From Microbacterium sp. USTB-Y (GTDB lineage Bacteria > Actinomycetota > Actinomycetes > Actinomycetales > Microbacteriaceae): 64,000 nucleotides of DNA. Both the position numbers and the translations under genes were made by a program. The notes under the pieces are model-generated. The model did no database searches. It was not told the origin of the DNA and saw only the letters and a program-made list of their open reading frames with translations. How positions within the stretch are numbered: the stretch's first letter is position 1; the number at the start of each line of letters is the position of its first letter. Below, piece by piece: positions 24,953 through 33,786 of the stretch. The stretch covers positions 1-64,000 of the forward strand of contig NZ_JAGMTU010000009.1 of the NCBI RefSeq assembly GCF_023703415.1. The letters are read 5' to 3'.

Positions 24953-25876
24953 ATGAATCCGACTTCCTCTTTCGTGCCTGCCGCACCCGGCCGCAGCATC
25001 GCCGTCGTCGGCGCCGGGCGCCTCGGCGGCGTGCTCGCGCGAGCGCTGCGGGATGTCGGGTTCACGGTGTTCGGGCCGCTGCGCCGGGGCGAGGCGATCC
25101 CCGCGGTCGACGTCGCCCTCCTGTGCGTGCCCGACGCGGCGATCCACGACGCGGCGGAGGCCGCGCGCCCGCATGCAGCACTCGTCGGCCACGTCTCCGG
25201 CGCGACGGGGCTCGACGACGTCGACTTCAGCGTCCACCCGTTGCAGACCTTCACCGGATCCGAGCCGCCGGCCGTCTTCCGAGGCATCGGCGCGGCGATC
25301 GAAGGGCGCACGGAGGAGGCGCTCGCGGCAGCGGATGGCATCGCTCGCGCGCTCGGCGCGCTCCCGTTCCCGGTCGACGATGCGCACCGCGCCGGGTATC
25401 ACGCGTCTGCGTCGATCGCCTCGAACCTGCTCCTCGCGGTGCTGGATGCGGCAGAGCAGGTGGCCGGATCCGCGGGGATTCCCTCTGCGGAGGCGCGAGC
25501 GGCTCTCGCCCCTCTCGTGCGGCAGACGGTCGAGAACTGGGCTGAGCGCGGCGCGGCCGACGCCCTCACCGGACCGATCGCTCGCGGCGATGAGGTGACG
25601 GTCGCGAGGCAGCGGGCGGCCATCGCGGAAGGCGACCCGGAACTGCTCCCGGTCGTCGATGCGCTGATCGCGCAGACCCGGGTGCTCGCCGGACATGCCG
25701 GTGACCGCGTTTCGTCTCGCTCCGCTCGCTCAACGACCCCGGGGGAGGGGCGCTCGACGGCCGTGGGGGATGTCCGCCCGACGACCCCGGAGGATGTCCG
25801 CCCGACGACCCCGGGGGACGCTCGCCCGACGACCCTGGCGGGTGCGAGCCCGTCGGCCGAGAGGACCCGCGCATGA
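24953..25876 (+). CDS. DUF2520 Rossmann-fold protein with a repeat-derived C-terminal tail
   Basis: 307 residues. RSIAVVGAGRLGGVLARALR is the NAD(P)-binding loop. VDFSVHPLQTFTG, HRAGYHASASIASNLLLAVL and GPIARGD are the DUF2520 and 6-phosphogluconate-dehydrogenase-like C-terminal signatures. The family is regularly encoded next to panC. Its normal end is near QTRVLAGHAGDR. Residues after that, about 55, come from a repeat: RSTAVGDV, RPTTPEDV, RPTTPGDA, RPTTLAGA. The stop overlaps the panC ATG (ATGA). Start: ATG 24953; an in-frame ATG at 24872 is possible. Confidence 0.85.
   Translation: MNPTSSFVPAAPGRSIAVVGAGRLGGVLARALRDVGFTVFGPLRRGEAIPAVDVALLCVPDAAIHDAAEAARPHAALVGHVSGATGLDDVDFSVHPLQTFTGSEPPAVFRGIGAAIEGRTEEALAAADGIARALGALPFPVDDAHRAGYHASASIASNLLLAVLDAAEQVAGSAGIPSAEARAALAPLVRQTVENWAERGAADALTGPIARGDEVTVARQRAAIAEGDPELLPVVDALIAQTRVLAGHAGDRVSSRSARSTTPGEGRSTAVGDVRPTTPEDVRPTTPGDARPTTLAGASPSAERTRA
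25709..25857. repeat. 24-bp repeat array inside the 3' end of the DUF2520 gene
   Basis: The stretch opens with CGTTTCGTCTCGCTCCGCTC and GCTCAACGACC, close to the reverse complement of the unit ending at 20484. It is followed by four 24-bp units of the type CGCCCGACGACCCCGGAGGA plus TGTC. Because 24 is divisible by 3, the array is read as 8-residue repeats. Confidence 0.8.
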
Positions 25877-26739
25877 GGATCATCCGCACGATCGCCGAGG
25901 TCCGCGAGGCCGTCCGCGCGGCCAGGCGCCAGGACAGGACCGTCGGCCTCGTTCCCACCATGGGCGCCTTCCACGACGGGCACCTGTCGCTGATGGACGA
26001 GGCTCGGAGGAACAACGACCTCGTGGTCGTGTCGCTCTTCGTCAATCCGACGCAGTTCGGTGCGAACGAAGACCTCAGCCGCTACCCGCGTGATGAGGCT
26101 CGCGACGCCGCGATGGCCGATGACCACGGCGTCGACATCCTGTTCGCGCCCGAACCGTCCGAGATCTACCCCGACGGCTTCGCCACGACGATCCATGTCG
26201 CCGGAGTCACCGACGTGCTCGACGGCGCGGTCCGCGGCGCGCATCACTTCGACGGCGTCGCCACCGTCGTCGCCAAGCTGTTCGGCATCGTGGCCCCCGA
26301 CGTCGCCTACTTCGGGCAGAAGGATGCGCAGCAGGTGCTCGTGGTCCGCCGGCTCGTGCGCGACCTGAACCTCGATGTGCGGATCGAGGCCTGCCCGATC
26401 GTGCGGGAGGCCGACGGGCTCGCCATGAGCTCGCGCAACGTCTACCTCGACCCCGCCGCCCGCGCCCAGGCCACCGCGCTCAACCGGTCGCTCGACGCCG
26501 CACAGGCACTCGCCGACGCGGGGGAGCGGAACGCCGGAACGATCATCGCCGCGGCCCACGCCGTCCTCGCCGACGCGGGCATCGCTCCCGAGTACCTCGA
26601 GCTCCGCGACGCCGAGACTCTGCAGCCGATCACCCTCCTCGACGGCGACGCGCTGCTCGCCGTCGCCGCCCGGGTCGGGGCGGCTCGGCTCATCGACAAC
26701 CACACCCTCCGCTCTGCCGACAGGAGAGGCGACGCCTGA
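25873..26739 (+). CDS. panC: Pantothenate synthetase
   Basis: 288 residues. [20 protein letters not shown] is the HIGH-like nucleotidyl-transferase motif. [12 protein letters not shown] and [20 protein letters not shown] bind pantoate and ATP, and SSRNVYL is the KMSKS-like loop. It ligates pantoate and beta-alanine using ATP in the cytoplasm. It overlaps DUF2520 by 4 nt upstream and panD by TGATG downstream, so the four genes form one translationally coupled operon. Confidence 0.97.
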   Translation: MRIIRTIAEVREAVRAARRQDRTVGLVPTMGAFHDGHLSLMDEARRNNDLVVVSLFVNPTQFGANEDLSRYPRDEARDAAMADDHGVDILFAPEPSEIYPDGFATTIHVAGVTDVLDGAVRGAHHFDGVATVVAKLFGIVAPDVAYFGQKDAQQVLVVRRLVRDLNLDVRIEACPIVREADGLAMSSRNVYLDPAARAQATALNRSLDAAQALADAGERNAGTIIAAAHAVLADAGIAPEYLELRDAETLQPITLLDGDALLAVAARVGAARLIDNHTLRSADRRGDA

Positions 26740-27131
26740 TGCGACGCACCATGCTGAAGTCGAAGATCCACCGCGCGACGATCACCGGATCCGATCTGCA
26801 CTACGTCGGATCCATCACGATCGATCCCGACCTGCTCGAGGCGGCCGACATCCTCCCGCACGAGCAGGTGCACGTCGTCGACGTCGACAACGGATCCCGA
26901 TTCGAGACGTACACGATCGAGGGAGAACGCGGATCCGGGGTGATCCAGGTCAACGGCGCGGCCGCCCGGCTCGTGCACACGGGTGACACCGTCATCGTCA
27001 TCTCCTACGCCGACTACGCCCCCGAGGACCTCACCGACTACGTCCCGACCGTGGTCCACGTCGACCGGACCAACACGATCATCCAGGTCGACGACGCCGT
27101 CGGCACACTGCTCACGGGGGCCCTCGCATGA
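26739..27131 (+). CDS. panD: Aspartate 1-decarboxylase (pyruvoyl proenzyme)
   Basis: 130 residues. With this start the self-cleavage site falls exactly at Gly24-Ser25 ([10 protein letters not shown]), as in known PanD, creating the pyruvoyl cofactor from Ser25. [32 protein letters not shown] and [10 protein letters not shown] are the other family motifs. It makes beta-alanine from L-aspartate for PanC. ATG 26739 shares its A with the panC stop (TGATG). Confidence 0.96.
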   Translation: MRRTMLKSKIHRATITGSDLHYVGSITIDPDLLEAADILPHEQVHVVDVDNGSRFETYTIEGERGSGVIQVNGAAARLVHTGDTVIVISYADYAPEDLTDYVPTVVHVDRTNTIIQVDDAVGTLLTGALA

Positions 27132-27997
27132 GCGCGCACGCCGCCCCCACCCGTCGCCTCACGCTCGGCGACCTCGCCGCGAAGAAGGCGGCCGGCGAAC
27201 CGATCGTCATGGTCACCGCCTACGACCATCCCGGTGCGCAGATCGCCGAGGCCGCGGGCGTCGACATGGTGCTCGTCGGCGACTCCGCCGCGATGACGGT
27301 GCTCGGCTACGACAGCACGGTGCCCGTCTCGGTCGACGAGATGATCATGCTCACGAAGGCGGTCCGGCGCGGGCTCACGAAGCCCCTGCTCGTCGCGGAT
27401 CTGCCGTTCGGGTCGTATGAGACGTCCGATGCGCAGGCGCTCGCCACGGCCCAGCGCTTCGTCAAGGAGACCGGCTGCGACCTGGTCAAGATCGAGCGCG
27501 GCGGCACCTCCGTGCAGCGCGCCCGGGCGCTCGTGGAGGCGGGGATCCCCGTCGTCGGCCACGTCGGGCTCACCCCGCAGACTGCCACCTCCCTCGGCGG
27601 CTACCGTTCGCAGGGGCGCACCGCCGAGGCCGCCCTCGCCGTGATCGACAGCGCGATCGCCCTGCAGGATGCGGGCTGCTCGCTGCTCGTCGTCGAAGCG
27701 GTGCCGAGCGAGGTCACGGAGGCGCTGATGGCGCTGATCCACATCCCGGTGATCGGGATCGGTGCCGGATCCGCCCCCGACGGGCAGGTGCTGGTGTTCC
27801 ACGACCTGCTCGGCATCTACGACGGCGGCGCGGCGAAGTTCGTCAAGCGGTACGCGGATCTGCGCACGGCGGCGATCGACGGCGTGACCGCCTATGCCGA
27901 CGAGGTGCGCGGTCACGTGTATCCCGCTCCCGAGCACACGTACGCCATGCCGGCCGAGGAGGCCGTGCGCCTGCGGGAGCTGCTCGCGGCGCGATAG
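27128..27997 (+). CDS. panB: 3-methyl-2-oxobutanoate hydroxymethyltransferase
   Basis: 289 residues. [40 protein letters not shown] (Mg2+ site) and KIERGG with later [13 protein letters not shown] sequence ([16 protein letters not shown]) are the PanB signatures. It transfers a hydroxymethyl group from methylene-THF to ketoisovalerate, giving ketopantoate. It starts in the panD stop (ATGA) and ends the operon. panE is not present in the window; the DUF2520 protein has a related fold and could be considered for that step, which is speculation. Confidence 0.97.
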   Translation: MSAHAAPTRRLTLGDLAAKKAAGEPIVMVTAYDHPGAQIAEAAGVDMVLVGDSAAMTVLGYDSTVPVSVDEMIMLTKAVRRGLTKPLLVADLPFGSYETSDAQALATAQRFVKETGCDLVKIERGGTSVQRARALVEAGIPVVGHVGLTPQTATSLGGYRSQGRTAEAALAVIDSAIALQDAGCSLLVVEAVPSEVTEALMALIHIPVIGIGAGSAPDGQVLVFHDLLGIYDGGAAKFVKRYADLRTAAIDGVTAYADEVRGHVYPAPEHTYAMPAEEAVRLRELLAAR

Positions 27998-28044
27998 CAC
28001 GGGACCGCCGAGGGTGGTGTCCGGCGCGGTGCTTGGACGGAGCC

Positions 28045-28327
28045 CGGCCTGCGCGTGCGCTTTGCTCGGAGATGTGCCGGTTCTTCGGATCCCTTGCGCG
28101 GATCCGTCCGACGTTGGTGTACAACTCCGAAGATGGGGCACGTTGGCGGCGCGGGGGCGGCCCCGCGCCCGGCTTGCGCGTGCGCCCGGCGCCCGGTGTC
28201 CGGCCTGCGTGTGCGCTTTGCTCGGAGATGTGCCGGTTCTTCGGATCCTTTGCGCGGATCCGTCCGACGTTGGCGTACAACTCCGAAGATGGCGCACGTT
28301 GGCGGCGTGGGGGCGGCCCCGCGCCCG
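28045..28327. repeat. Duplicated 127-bp palindrome-containing repeat
   Basis: Copy 1 (28045-28171) and copy 2 (28201-28327) are offset by exactly 156 bp and differ at only a few positions. Each holds an imperfect inverted repeat: GTGCCGGTTCTTCGGA against TCCGAAGATGGGGCAC (or TCCGAAGATGGCGCAC), about 45 bp apart, and a GGGGCGGCCCC palindrome. They fill the gap between convergent panB and RNase H genes. Confidence 0.85.
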
Positions 28328-28328
28328 A

Positions 28329-29063
28329 TCAGATCAGGCGGCGCAGCGCCTCTTCCAGGGTCACGCCCTGGGCGTCCGCACGGTCGCGGAGGCGCGCGTG
28401 CTCGGAGGCGCTGAGCGTCACCCGCAGCTCGATCGGGCTGGTGTCGGCCGGCAGATCGAGCCCGTCGAGCAGGTCGGAAGCCTCGGCCCACAGGGCGGGC
28501 GCCGGGGCCGCGGAGGGCGCGACGACGGGAAGCGACACTGCGGCTGCGACGAGGGGCTCGTCGAGCACGGCGGGCGCATCGCCCGTCGCCGAAGCGGCCG
28601 CGGTGAACCCCGGGCCGCGGTCCGGATCCTGCTTGCGCTGGTATGCGGTCGCGGCGGCGTTCGCGCGCTGATCGGCGGCCTCGTTCAGCGGATGCCCGGC
28701 GTGGCCCTTGACCCAGGTGAACGACACGTCGCGCCCGCGCAGTGCCTCGTCGATGCCCTCGAGCAGGTCGCGATTGAGCACCGGACCGCCGTCGGACTTG
28801 CGCCAGCCCTTGCGCTTCCAGCCGGGCATCCACTTGGTGACGGAGTCGATCACGTACCGGCTGTCGCACTCGATCACGAGCTTCTCACCGGCGACGTCCT
28901 CCGTCGCCTGCAGCAGTTCGAGCACGGCGCGCAGCTCGCCCTGGTTGTTCGTGCCATGCGGGGATCCCCCGGCGGCCCAATTGGCGTCGTCGATGTACCA
29001 GGCCCAGCCGTTGGGACCGGGGTTGCCCAGGGCGGATCCGTCTGCCGCGGCGGTGATCGTCAT
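28329..29063 (-). CDS. rnhA: Ribonuclease HI with extended C-terminus
   Basis: 244 residues. The RNase H fold covers 1-145. It opens ITAAADGSALGNPGPNGWAW (first Asp), then NNQGELRAVLELL (Glu), IECDSRYVIDSVTKWMPGWK (Asp), WVKGHAGHPLNEAADQRA (His and last Asp). It cleaves RNA in RNA-DNA hybrids. After a Pro/Ala linker, residues 205-244 read SPIELRVTLSASEHARLRDR and a second helix, resembling a ribbon-helix-helix module. Start: TACGGT, 6 nt, ATG, a leaderless pattern. Confidence 0.93.
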   Translation of the reverse strand: MTITAAADGSALGNPGPNGWAWYIDDANWAAGGSPHGTNNQGELRAVLELLQATEDVAGEKLVIECDSRYVIDSVTKWMPGWKRKGWRKSDGGPVLNRDLLEGIDEALRGRDVSFTWVKGHAGHPLNEAADQRANAAATAYQRKQDPDRGPGFTAAASATGDAPAVLDEPLVAAAVSLPVVAPSAAPAPALWAEASDLLDGLDLPADTSPIELRVTLSASEHARLRDRADAQGVTLEEALRRLI

Positions 29064-29243
29064 CCCTCCACCGTAGGGCGTGGGGAGGCGCGGTCCGGGC
29101 GTGGCGGGTGTCGGGCGAGGCTACGGCGCGGGGCTTCTGCGGCACCCTCGGCGCGGCCGCGGGCCCGGAAGGCGCGAGTCCGCAGTTCCCGCGGTTCGCC
29201 CAGGGCCCGAATTGCGCGAGTCCGAGTGCTTATCGCTGCCGCC

Positions 29244-29333
29244 CCGTGCACAACTCAGGCTGGAAGCAGTCGAGTGCCCATGATTCGGGTGCTTCAGGGC
29301 GTTTCAGAGAGATACAGCCTGAGTTGCGCACGG
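29244..29333. repeat. Long-stem inverted repeat (CAACTCAGGCTG family), copy 1
   Basis: The 19-nt arm at 29244-29262 (CCGTGCACAACTCAGGCTG) matches the reverse complement of 29315-29333 at 18 of 19 positions, with a 52-nt spacer. It lies between the RNase H start and the end of the next gene. A related copy is at 61031. The rest of 29064-29349 shows a short direct repeat (GCGCGAGTCCG) and no gene. Confidence 0.8.
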
Positions 29334-29349
29334 CAGCCGTGCGGTACGG

Positions 29350-30285
29350 CTACTCGCAGCCGATGCCGTCGCCGTTGCTGTCGAGACGGTAGATGTCTGT
29401 GCCGACCACGCGCACCGGGCCCTGGACATAGGCAGGCCCATTGCCGCTGCCGCCGGCGCAGTCCACGTCGCTGGCGATGGGGACGCACGCGTCGGCGTAG
29501 TTCGGGTCGCATTGGCCGGCGGGCTCTTGGGCGACGAGGGGTGCGGGCGGCGCGGCCTGCTGTTCCCGCGTTCCGTGTGCCGTCACCTCGGTGACCGGGG
29601 GCAGAGTGACCGTCTCCTTCGCGACGGTCCGGCCGATCTCCTTGCCGTCGATCTTCGTCACTCGGTAGGTCGTGACCTTCGAGCCTTCGACGCCTGCCGT
29701 GACGACCTCCATCACCCCGAGGTCGCGCTCGGGATCGTCGACCGTCGAGCGCTCGAAAGGGATCACCGTCACGACGTCCACCATCTCGTAAGTGGTCGGG
29801 ACGGGCGTGGGAGTCGGCGCCGCGGCCGCGAACGAGCGCGGGGTCGCGCTGGAGGTGACGTCCGCGGTGAGCATCGCCGGACGTGTGGCACCGTTCGCGG
29901 CACCGCCGCCGATCAGGAGCAGCGCGGCGGCGCCCAGTGCCAGCAGACCCGAGGCGCGCGACCGCAGCGAGAGCCGGGGAGCGCCGCCGCGGATGAAGAC
30001 GTACACCGCGAGCCCGAGCACGGCCAGGATCACCAGAAGCCACAGTGCCGGCGTGATCCGTGCGAGCACGCCGCCGAGCATGATGACTCCCAGGACGACG
30101 AGAGCGGTCACCCACCACGGGCGACGTCGGGACGCGCCCCTCGCTGCTCCTGGGGCGGGTGGCGGCACCGAGCCCGCCGGAACCGGGGTCGTATCAGCCG
30201 TCCAGGTCGTGCCGTTCCACCAGCGCAGCTGGGCGCTGTTCTCGGGATCGGGGTACCACGCGGGAGCAGGGGAGGAATCGGGCAT
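29350..30285 (-). CDS. DUF2510-membrane-G5-Excalibur surface protein
   Basis: 311 residues. DUF2510 at 1-35 (PAWYPDPENSAQLRWWNGTT WTAD pattern), then about three transmembrane helices between 55 and 135. A G5 domain follows at about 165-245 (VVTVIPFERSTVDDPERDLG, GVEGSKVTTYRV). The C-terminal Excalibur calcium-binding domain is at about 265-311 (CDPNYADACVP and DSNGDGIGCE, an EF-hand-like loop). G5 and Excalibur domains are extracellular and associated with cell-wall or glycan binding. The amidohydrolase gene ends 144 nt upstream on the same strand. Confidence 0.85.
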   Translation of the reverse strand: MPDSSPAPAWYPDPENSAQLRWWNGTTWTADTTPVPAGSVPPPAPGAARGASRRRPWWVTALVVLGVIMLGGVLARITPALWLLVILAVLGLAVYVFIRGGAPRLSLRSRASGLLALGAAALLLIGGGAANGATRPAMLTADVTSSATPRSFAAAAPTPTPVPTTYEMVDVVTVIPFERSTVDDPERDLGVMEVVTAGVEGSKVTTYRVTKIDGKEIGRTVAKETVTLPPVTEVTAHGTREQQAAPPAPLVAQEPAGQCDPNYADACVPIASDVDCAGGSGNGPAYVQGPVRVVGTDIYRLDSNGDGIGCE

Positions 30286-30356
30286 CGCAGTCGCCGTTCG
30301 GGTCGGTCGGCATCGGGTCCCCGAATCCTATCGATCTGCTGAGAGTGCGTCCACGA

Positions 30357-30433
30357 GATCCCCCGCCCCCGCCCCCGCCCCCGGCCCCGGCCCCTCGACC
30401 CCCGGCCCCCGGCCCGAGGCCCCCGGCCTCAGG
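30357..30433. repeat. C-rich tract with G-quadruplex potential on the minus strand
   Basis: Runs of C4-C5 separated by G or GG fill 30360-30430 (CCCCCGCCCCCGCCCCCG and similar). On the minus strand this gives many closely spaced G4-G5 runs. It spans the end of the amidohydrolase gene and the gap toward the DUF2510 gene. Confidence 0.75.
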
Positions 30434-31517
30434 TCGCCGCGGCCTCGTGGCCGTCGATGAGGATCCGGCGCGGAGCGGGCCGGTCCACGACGAGCTGGGC
30501 GACGTTCTCGGCGTCGAACTCGAGACGCGTGCCGCTCTCCGGATCCCAGTCCGAGATCGCCGGGATCCCGAGCAGCTCCCCGCCGTGCACGGTCGCGATC
30601 CGGAAGACGCGCTCGAGGTCGGCGTCGGTGCGCGCGCCCGTACGGTAGCCCAGCAGGTGCGCACGGTCGAGCATGCTGCCGGTGCCGAACGGACTCCAGG
30701 CGTCGCGCACGCCGTCCGAGCCTGCGACGACCCGCACGCCGTGGCGCTCCATCCGGTCGAGGTCGGGCACGGGGTCGTCGCCGAGCGCGCACGTGGCGAT
30801 CCAGATCCCCGCTTCCGCCACGAGGTCCAGGGTGTCGCCGAGGCTCGGCAGCGCGGCATCGCAGAGGGCGAAGGCGTGCCCGATGGTCACGCGCCCCTGC
30901 CTTCCGCCCGCGATCGTGCGCCGGGCGATCTCGCGGATCTGCGCGAGTCCGTCCTCGCCGCCGTCGTGCAGGTGGATGTCCAGGTCGCGCCCGGCGCGGT
31001 CGGCGAGGCCGAAGACCGCGTCGAGGTGTCCGTGCAGGTCGCCCTCGAGTCCGCCGGGGTCGATGCCGCCGACGAGGTCCGCCCCCGCTCCCAGCGCCGC
31101 CGTCATGGCGTCGAGCGTTCCCGGGTTCGTGAGCAGGCCGAACTGCGGGAAAGCCACGATCTGCACGGTCATCCCGGGCAGTCGCTCGGCGGCGGCCCGC
31201 ACGCCCTCGACGTTCGCGGTGCCCAGTTTGGAGGAGACGTCCGCATGCGCGCGCGCCGCGAGGGTGCCGCTCGCGAACGCTCGGGAGAGCAGCGCGTGCG
31301 CCCGCTCCTCGACGCCGGTGACGTAACCGGCCTGGGTCGCGCGGTCTCCGGCGATCAGCTCGGGGAGCGTCGTCGCCGGGGACCGGGACACCCACGCCTG
31401 CCCCCACGAGGTCTTGTCGGGGTGGATGTGCGCGTCGACGAACCCGGGGGTGCGCAGCAGGTGCGCGCGGGCGCCTGCGGTGGCGTCGTCCCTGTCCGGT
31501 CGCTCGGTGCGTCGCAT
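30429..31517 (-). CDS. Cytosine-deaminase-like amidohydrolase
   Basis: 362 residues. Metal and active-site motifs in order: FVDAHIHPDKTSWG (HxH), LAARAHADVSSKLG, DIHLHDGGED, VTIGHAFALCD and VVAGSDGVRDAWSPFG (Asp). This is the CodA-type deaminase subgroup rather than the YtcJ type. The N-terminal beta-sandwich is reduced to about 20 residues before LLRTPGFVDAH, so a shorter or variant composite domain is present. It follows the permease by 19 nt, so the permease probably imports its substrate. A divergent GntR regulator may control both. Confidence 0.85.
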   Translation of the reverse strand: MRRTERPDRDDATAGARAHLLRTPGFVDAHIHPDKTSWGQAWVSRSPATTLPELIAGDRATQAGYVTGVEERAHALLSRAFASGTLAARAHADVSSKLGTANVEGVRAAAERLPGMTVQIVAFPQFGLLTNPGTLDAMTAALGAGADLVGGIDPGGLEGDLHGHLDAVFGLADRAGRDLDIHLHDGGEDGLAQIREIARRTIAGGRQGRVTIGHAFALCDAALPSLGDTLDLVAEAGIWIATCALGDDPVPDLDRMERHGVRVVAGSDGVRDAWSPFGTGSMLDRAHLLGYRTGARTDADLERVFRIATVHGGELLGIPAISDWDPESGTRLEFDAENVAQLVVDRPAPRRILIDGHEAAAT

Positions 31518-31536
31518 GCGGGATCCTTTCGGAAGG

Positions 31537-32919
31537 TCAGTCCTGATAGGGGAGCGTCGGCATCGCCTCGGTGCTCGCGTCGTCGAGCTGGAGGGCGAGG
31601 GGGCCGCCCTGTCGCTTCCGGCGCACGAGGTAGATCACGACTCCGATGGCGAGCCAGACGCAGCCGAGCGCATACGTGAACGGTGCCAGCGAGGTCCACA
31701 GCCAGGCGATCGAGACGAATCCGACGATCGGCAGGATGAGATGGCGGACCAGTCCCCAGCCGCGGCGCAGCTTCATGTCGAAGAACAGCACCTGGATCGT
31801 GGAGAGGTTCACCATGGCGAACGCGATCAGTGCGCCGAAGTTGATCATGTACACGGCCTGGTCGAGCGTGATGAACAGGGCGACGAGCGCAACCACGGAG
31901 ACCACGAGCGCGGCGACGTAGGGAGTGCGGAAGCGGCGGTGCAGCCGGGCGAGCACCGGGGGAAGGATCCCGTCGCGGCCCATCGCGAACAGCACGCGAC
32001 TGACGCTCATCTGCGCGGCCGTTCCGCAGAGGACGATGCCTGCCGTGTTCACGATGACGAAGGTGACCATGAGCACGTCTCCGCCCGCGTGCTGCATGAG
32101 CTCGGTGCCTGCGGCGTCGAGGTTCTGCAGCTTCGTCCAGTCGGGCGCGATGAGGCTGCCGGCGATCGCGAACGCCAGGTAGCCGAGCCCCGCGAAGAGC
32201 GTAGCGAGCACGATGCCCTTCGGCACCTTGCGGCGCGGATCCTTCGTCTCCTCGGCCAGGGTCGAGACGCCGTCGAAGCCGAGGAAGGCGAAGGCGACGA
32301 TCGCGGCCGCCGCGAGGATCGGCAGGATCCCGCCGTCCCCGATCGACAGCGGCCGGGCGACCGCCTCCAGGCTCAGTTTCGGCGCGTTCATCACGGCGAG
32401 CACGAGGAAGGCGAGGATGACCAGCACCGATGCGACGATCACGACGGAGTTCATCCGCTTGATCCAGTTGACCCCGATGATGCTGAACACCGCGACGACG
32501 AGGATGCACAGCAGCGTGCCGACCCACGACGGCACCGAGGTGAACAGGCTGTTGAAGTAGAGGCCGAACAGCAGGAAGTTCACCATCGGCAGGAACAGGT
32601 AGTCCAGCAGCATGACCCAGCCGGTGAGGAACCCGGTGGCGGGGCCGAAGCCGCGTGTGACGTACGCGTACGCCCCGCCGGTGATCGGCACGTGCGCGGC
32701 CATGCGTCCGTAACTGTGCGCGGTGAACAGCATGATCACGATCGTGGCGACGTAGGCGGCGGGGAGGTGGCCGTCGCTGATCTTCGTGGCGGGGCCGTAC
32801 ACCGAGACGACGGACAGCACGCCCATCGAGGTGAGGCCGTAGGCGATCAATGCGGGCAGGCCGAGCTCGCGCTTCAGGGTGCGCGGGCGGTCCCGTTCCG
32901 GGGCGGAGGTGGTGGTCAT
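31537..32919 (-). CDS. APC-family amino acid/nucleobase-type permease
   Basis: 460 residues with about 12 transmembrane helices. LPALIAYGLTSMGVLSVVSV is the TM1 binding region and PITGGAYAYVTRGFGPATGF the TM3 motif. FLGFDGVSTLAEETKDPRRK is the TM6-loop signature typical of this branch. The C-terminus ends in RRKRQGGPL and a polar tail. It is co-transcribed with the amidohydrolase. Between its start and the divergent GntR gene lie two TTGT-type operator half sites. Substrate is inferred to be that of the amidohydrolase. Confidence 0.9.
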   Translation of the reverse strand: MTTTSAPERDRPRTLKRELGLPALIAYGLTSMGVLSVVSVYGPATKISDGHLPAAYVATIVIMLFTAHSYGRMAAHVPITGGAYAYVTRGFGPATGFLTGWVMLLDYLFLPMVNFLLFGLYFNSLFTSVPSWVGTLLCILVVAVFSIIGVNWIKRMNSVVIVASVLVILAFLVLAVMNAPKLSLEAVARPLSIGDGGILPILAAAAIVAFAFLGFDGVSTLAEETKDPRRKVPKGIVLATLFAGLGYLAFAIAGSLIAPDWTKLQNLDAAGTELMQHAGGDVLMVTFVIVNTAGIVLCGTAAQMSVSRVLFAMGRDGILPPVLARLHRRFRTPYVAALVVSVVALVALFITLDQAVYMINFGALIAFAMVNLSTIQVLFFDMKLRRGWGLVRHLILPIVGFVSIAWLWTSLAPFTYALGCVWLAIGVVIYLVRRKRQGGPLALQLDDASTEAMPTLPYQD

Positions 32920-32976
32920 GCGCAGACTCCCTTGTGCTGAAGGCTGACCGGGGACGAGCCGGGGCTCGATTCAGAA

Positions 32977-33007
32977 TTGTATACCAAAACGAAGGATTGT
33001 TATACAA
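32977..33007. promoter_or_regulatory. GntR/FadR-type operator sites between permease and regulator
   Basis: TTGTTATACAA at 32997-33007 fits the FadR-subfamily consensus TNGTNNNACNA. A related TTGTATACCAA lies 20 bp away at 32977-32987, two helical turns, on the same face. The pair sits in an AT-rich island between divergent genes and probably controls both. Confidence 0.6.
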
Positions 33008-33085
33008 GAAGAGGGAATCAGCGACTCGATGGCTGCGATCGGGTACTTTTTGTCATGCAAGCATCGGGGAGAAGGGGATGGGTGG

Positions 33086-33769
33086 ATGGCGCAGAGCACC
33101 ACGGCGGAGTCGGAGGAGATGCATCCCGGCGCCTCTCAGGGGGTGAGGGTCTACGAGTGGATCCGCGACCGCATCATCGACGGTCGGCTGCCGACGGGCA
33201 GTCGCGTCCGCGAGCGCGAGGTCGTCGAGCAGCTCGGGGTGTCCCGTGTGCCGATCCGGGAGGCGTTCCCCCGCCTGGAGGCCGAGGGGTACATCCGCAC
33301 GGTGCCGCACAAGGGGGCGATCGTCGCCCCGATGGAAGCCGTCGACGTCGCCGAGCTCTTCGACGTCCGAGCCTCGCTCGAGCCCCTCGCGGCGCGCCTG
33401 GCCGCGGCCCGCTGCGCGTCCGGCGTCTCGGGCGAGCGGCTGACGGAGGCCCTTTCGCTCGCCGCGCGTGCCCTGGACGTCCACGTCCAGGGGGAGCTCG
33501 CCGAGGCGACATCCGACTTCCACGACGAGCTCGTCGACCTCGCGGGCAGTCGGCTGCTGCAGGATCTGATGCTGCCGGTCCGTGGCCGGGTCAAGCGCCT
33601 GTTCCATCTGGCGAACACGCCGGACGACCGGGATCTGCACCATGAGCACCAGGAGCTGTGCGACGCGGTCGTGAAGGGGCAGGTCGAGCGGGCGGGGGCC
33701 CTGGCGCTCGCGCACGTCGAGCACTCCCGCATCGAGACGATGCAGATGCTCTTCTCCTCCGATTCATAG
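33086..33769 (+). CDS. GntR-family regulator (FCD type)
   Basis: 227 residues. The winged helix at about 15-85 contains RVYEWIRDRIIDGRLPTGSR, EREVVEQLGVSRVPIREAFP and RTVPHKGAIVA. The FCD ligand domain follows, with ELFDVRASLEPLAARLAAAR, FHDELVDLAGSRLL and HHEHQELCDAV, where Asp and His residues usually bind a metal. ATG 33086 is preceded by AAGGGGATGGGTGG. Divergent from the permease/amidohydrolase operon, its likely target. Confidence 0.88.
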   Translation: MAQSTTAESEEMHPGASQGVRVYEWIRDRIIDGRLPTGSRVREREVVEQLGVSRVPIREAFPRLEAEGYIRTVPHKGAIVAPMEAVDVAELFDVRASLEPLAARLAAARCASGVSGERLTEALSLAARALDVHVQGELAEATSDFHDELVDLAGSRLLQDLMLPVRGRVKRLFHLANTPDDRDLHHEHQELCDAVVKGQVERAGALALAHVEHSRIETMQMLFSSDS

Positions 33770-33786
33770 GGGCTGCTCTTCCCTTC

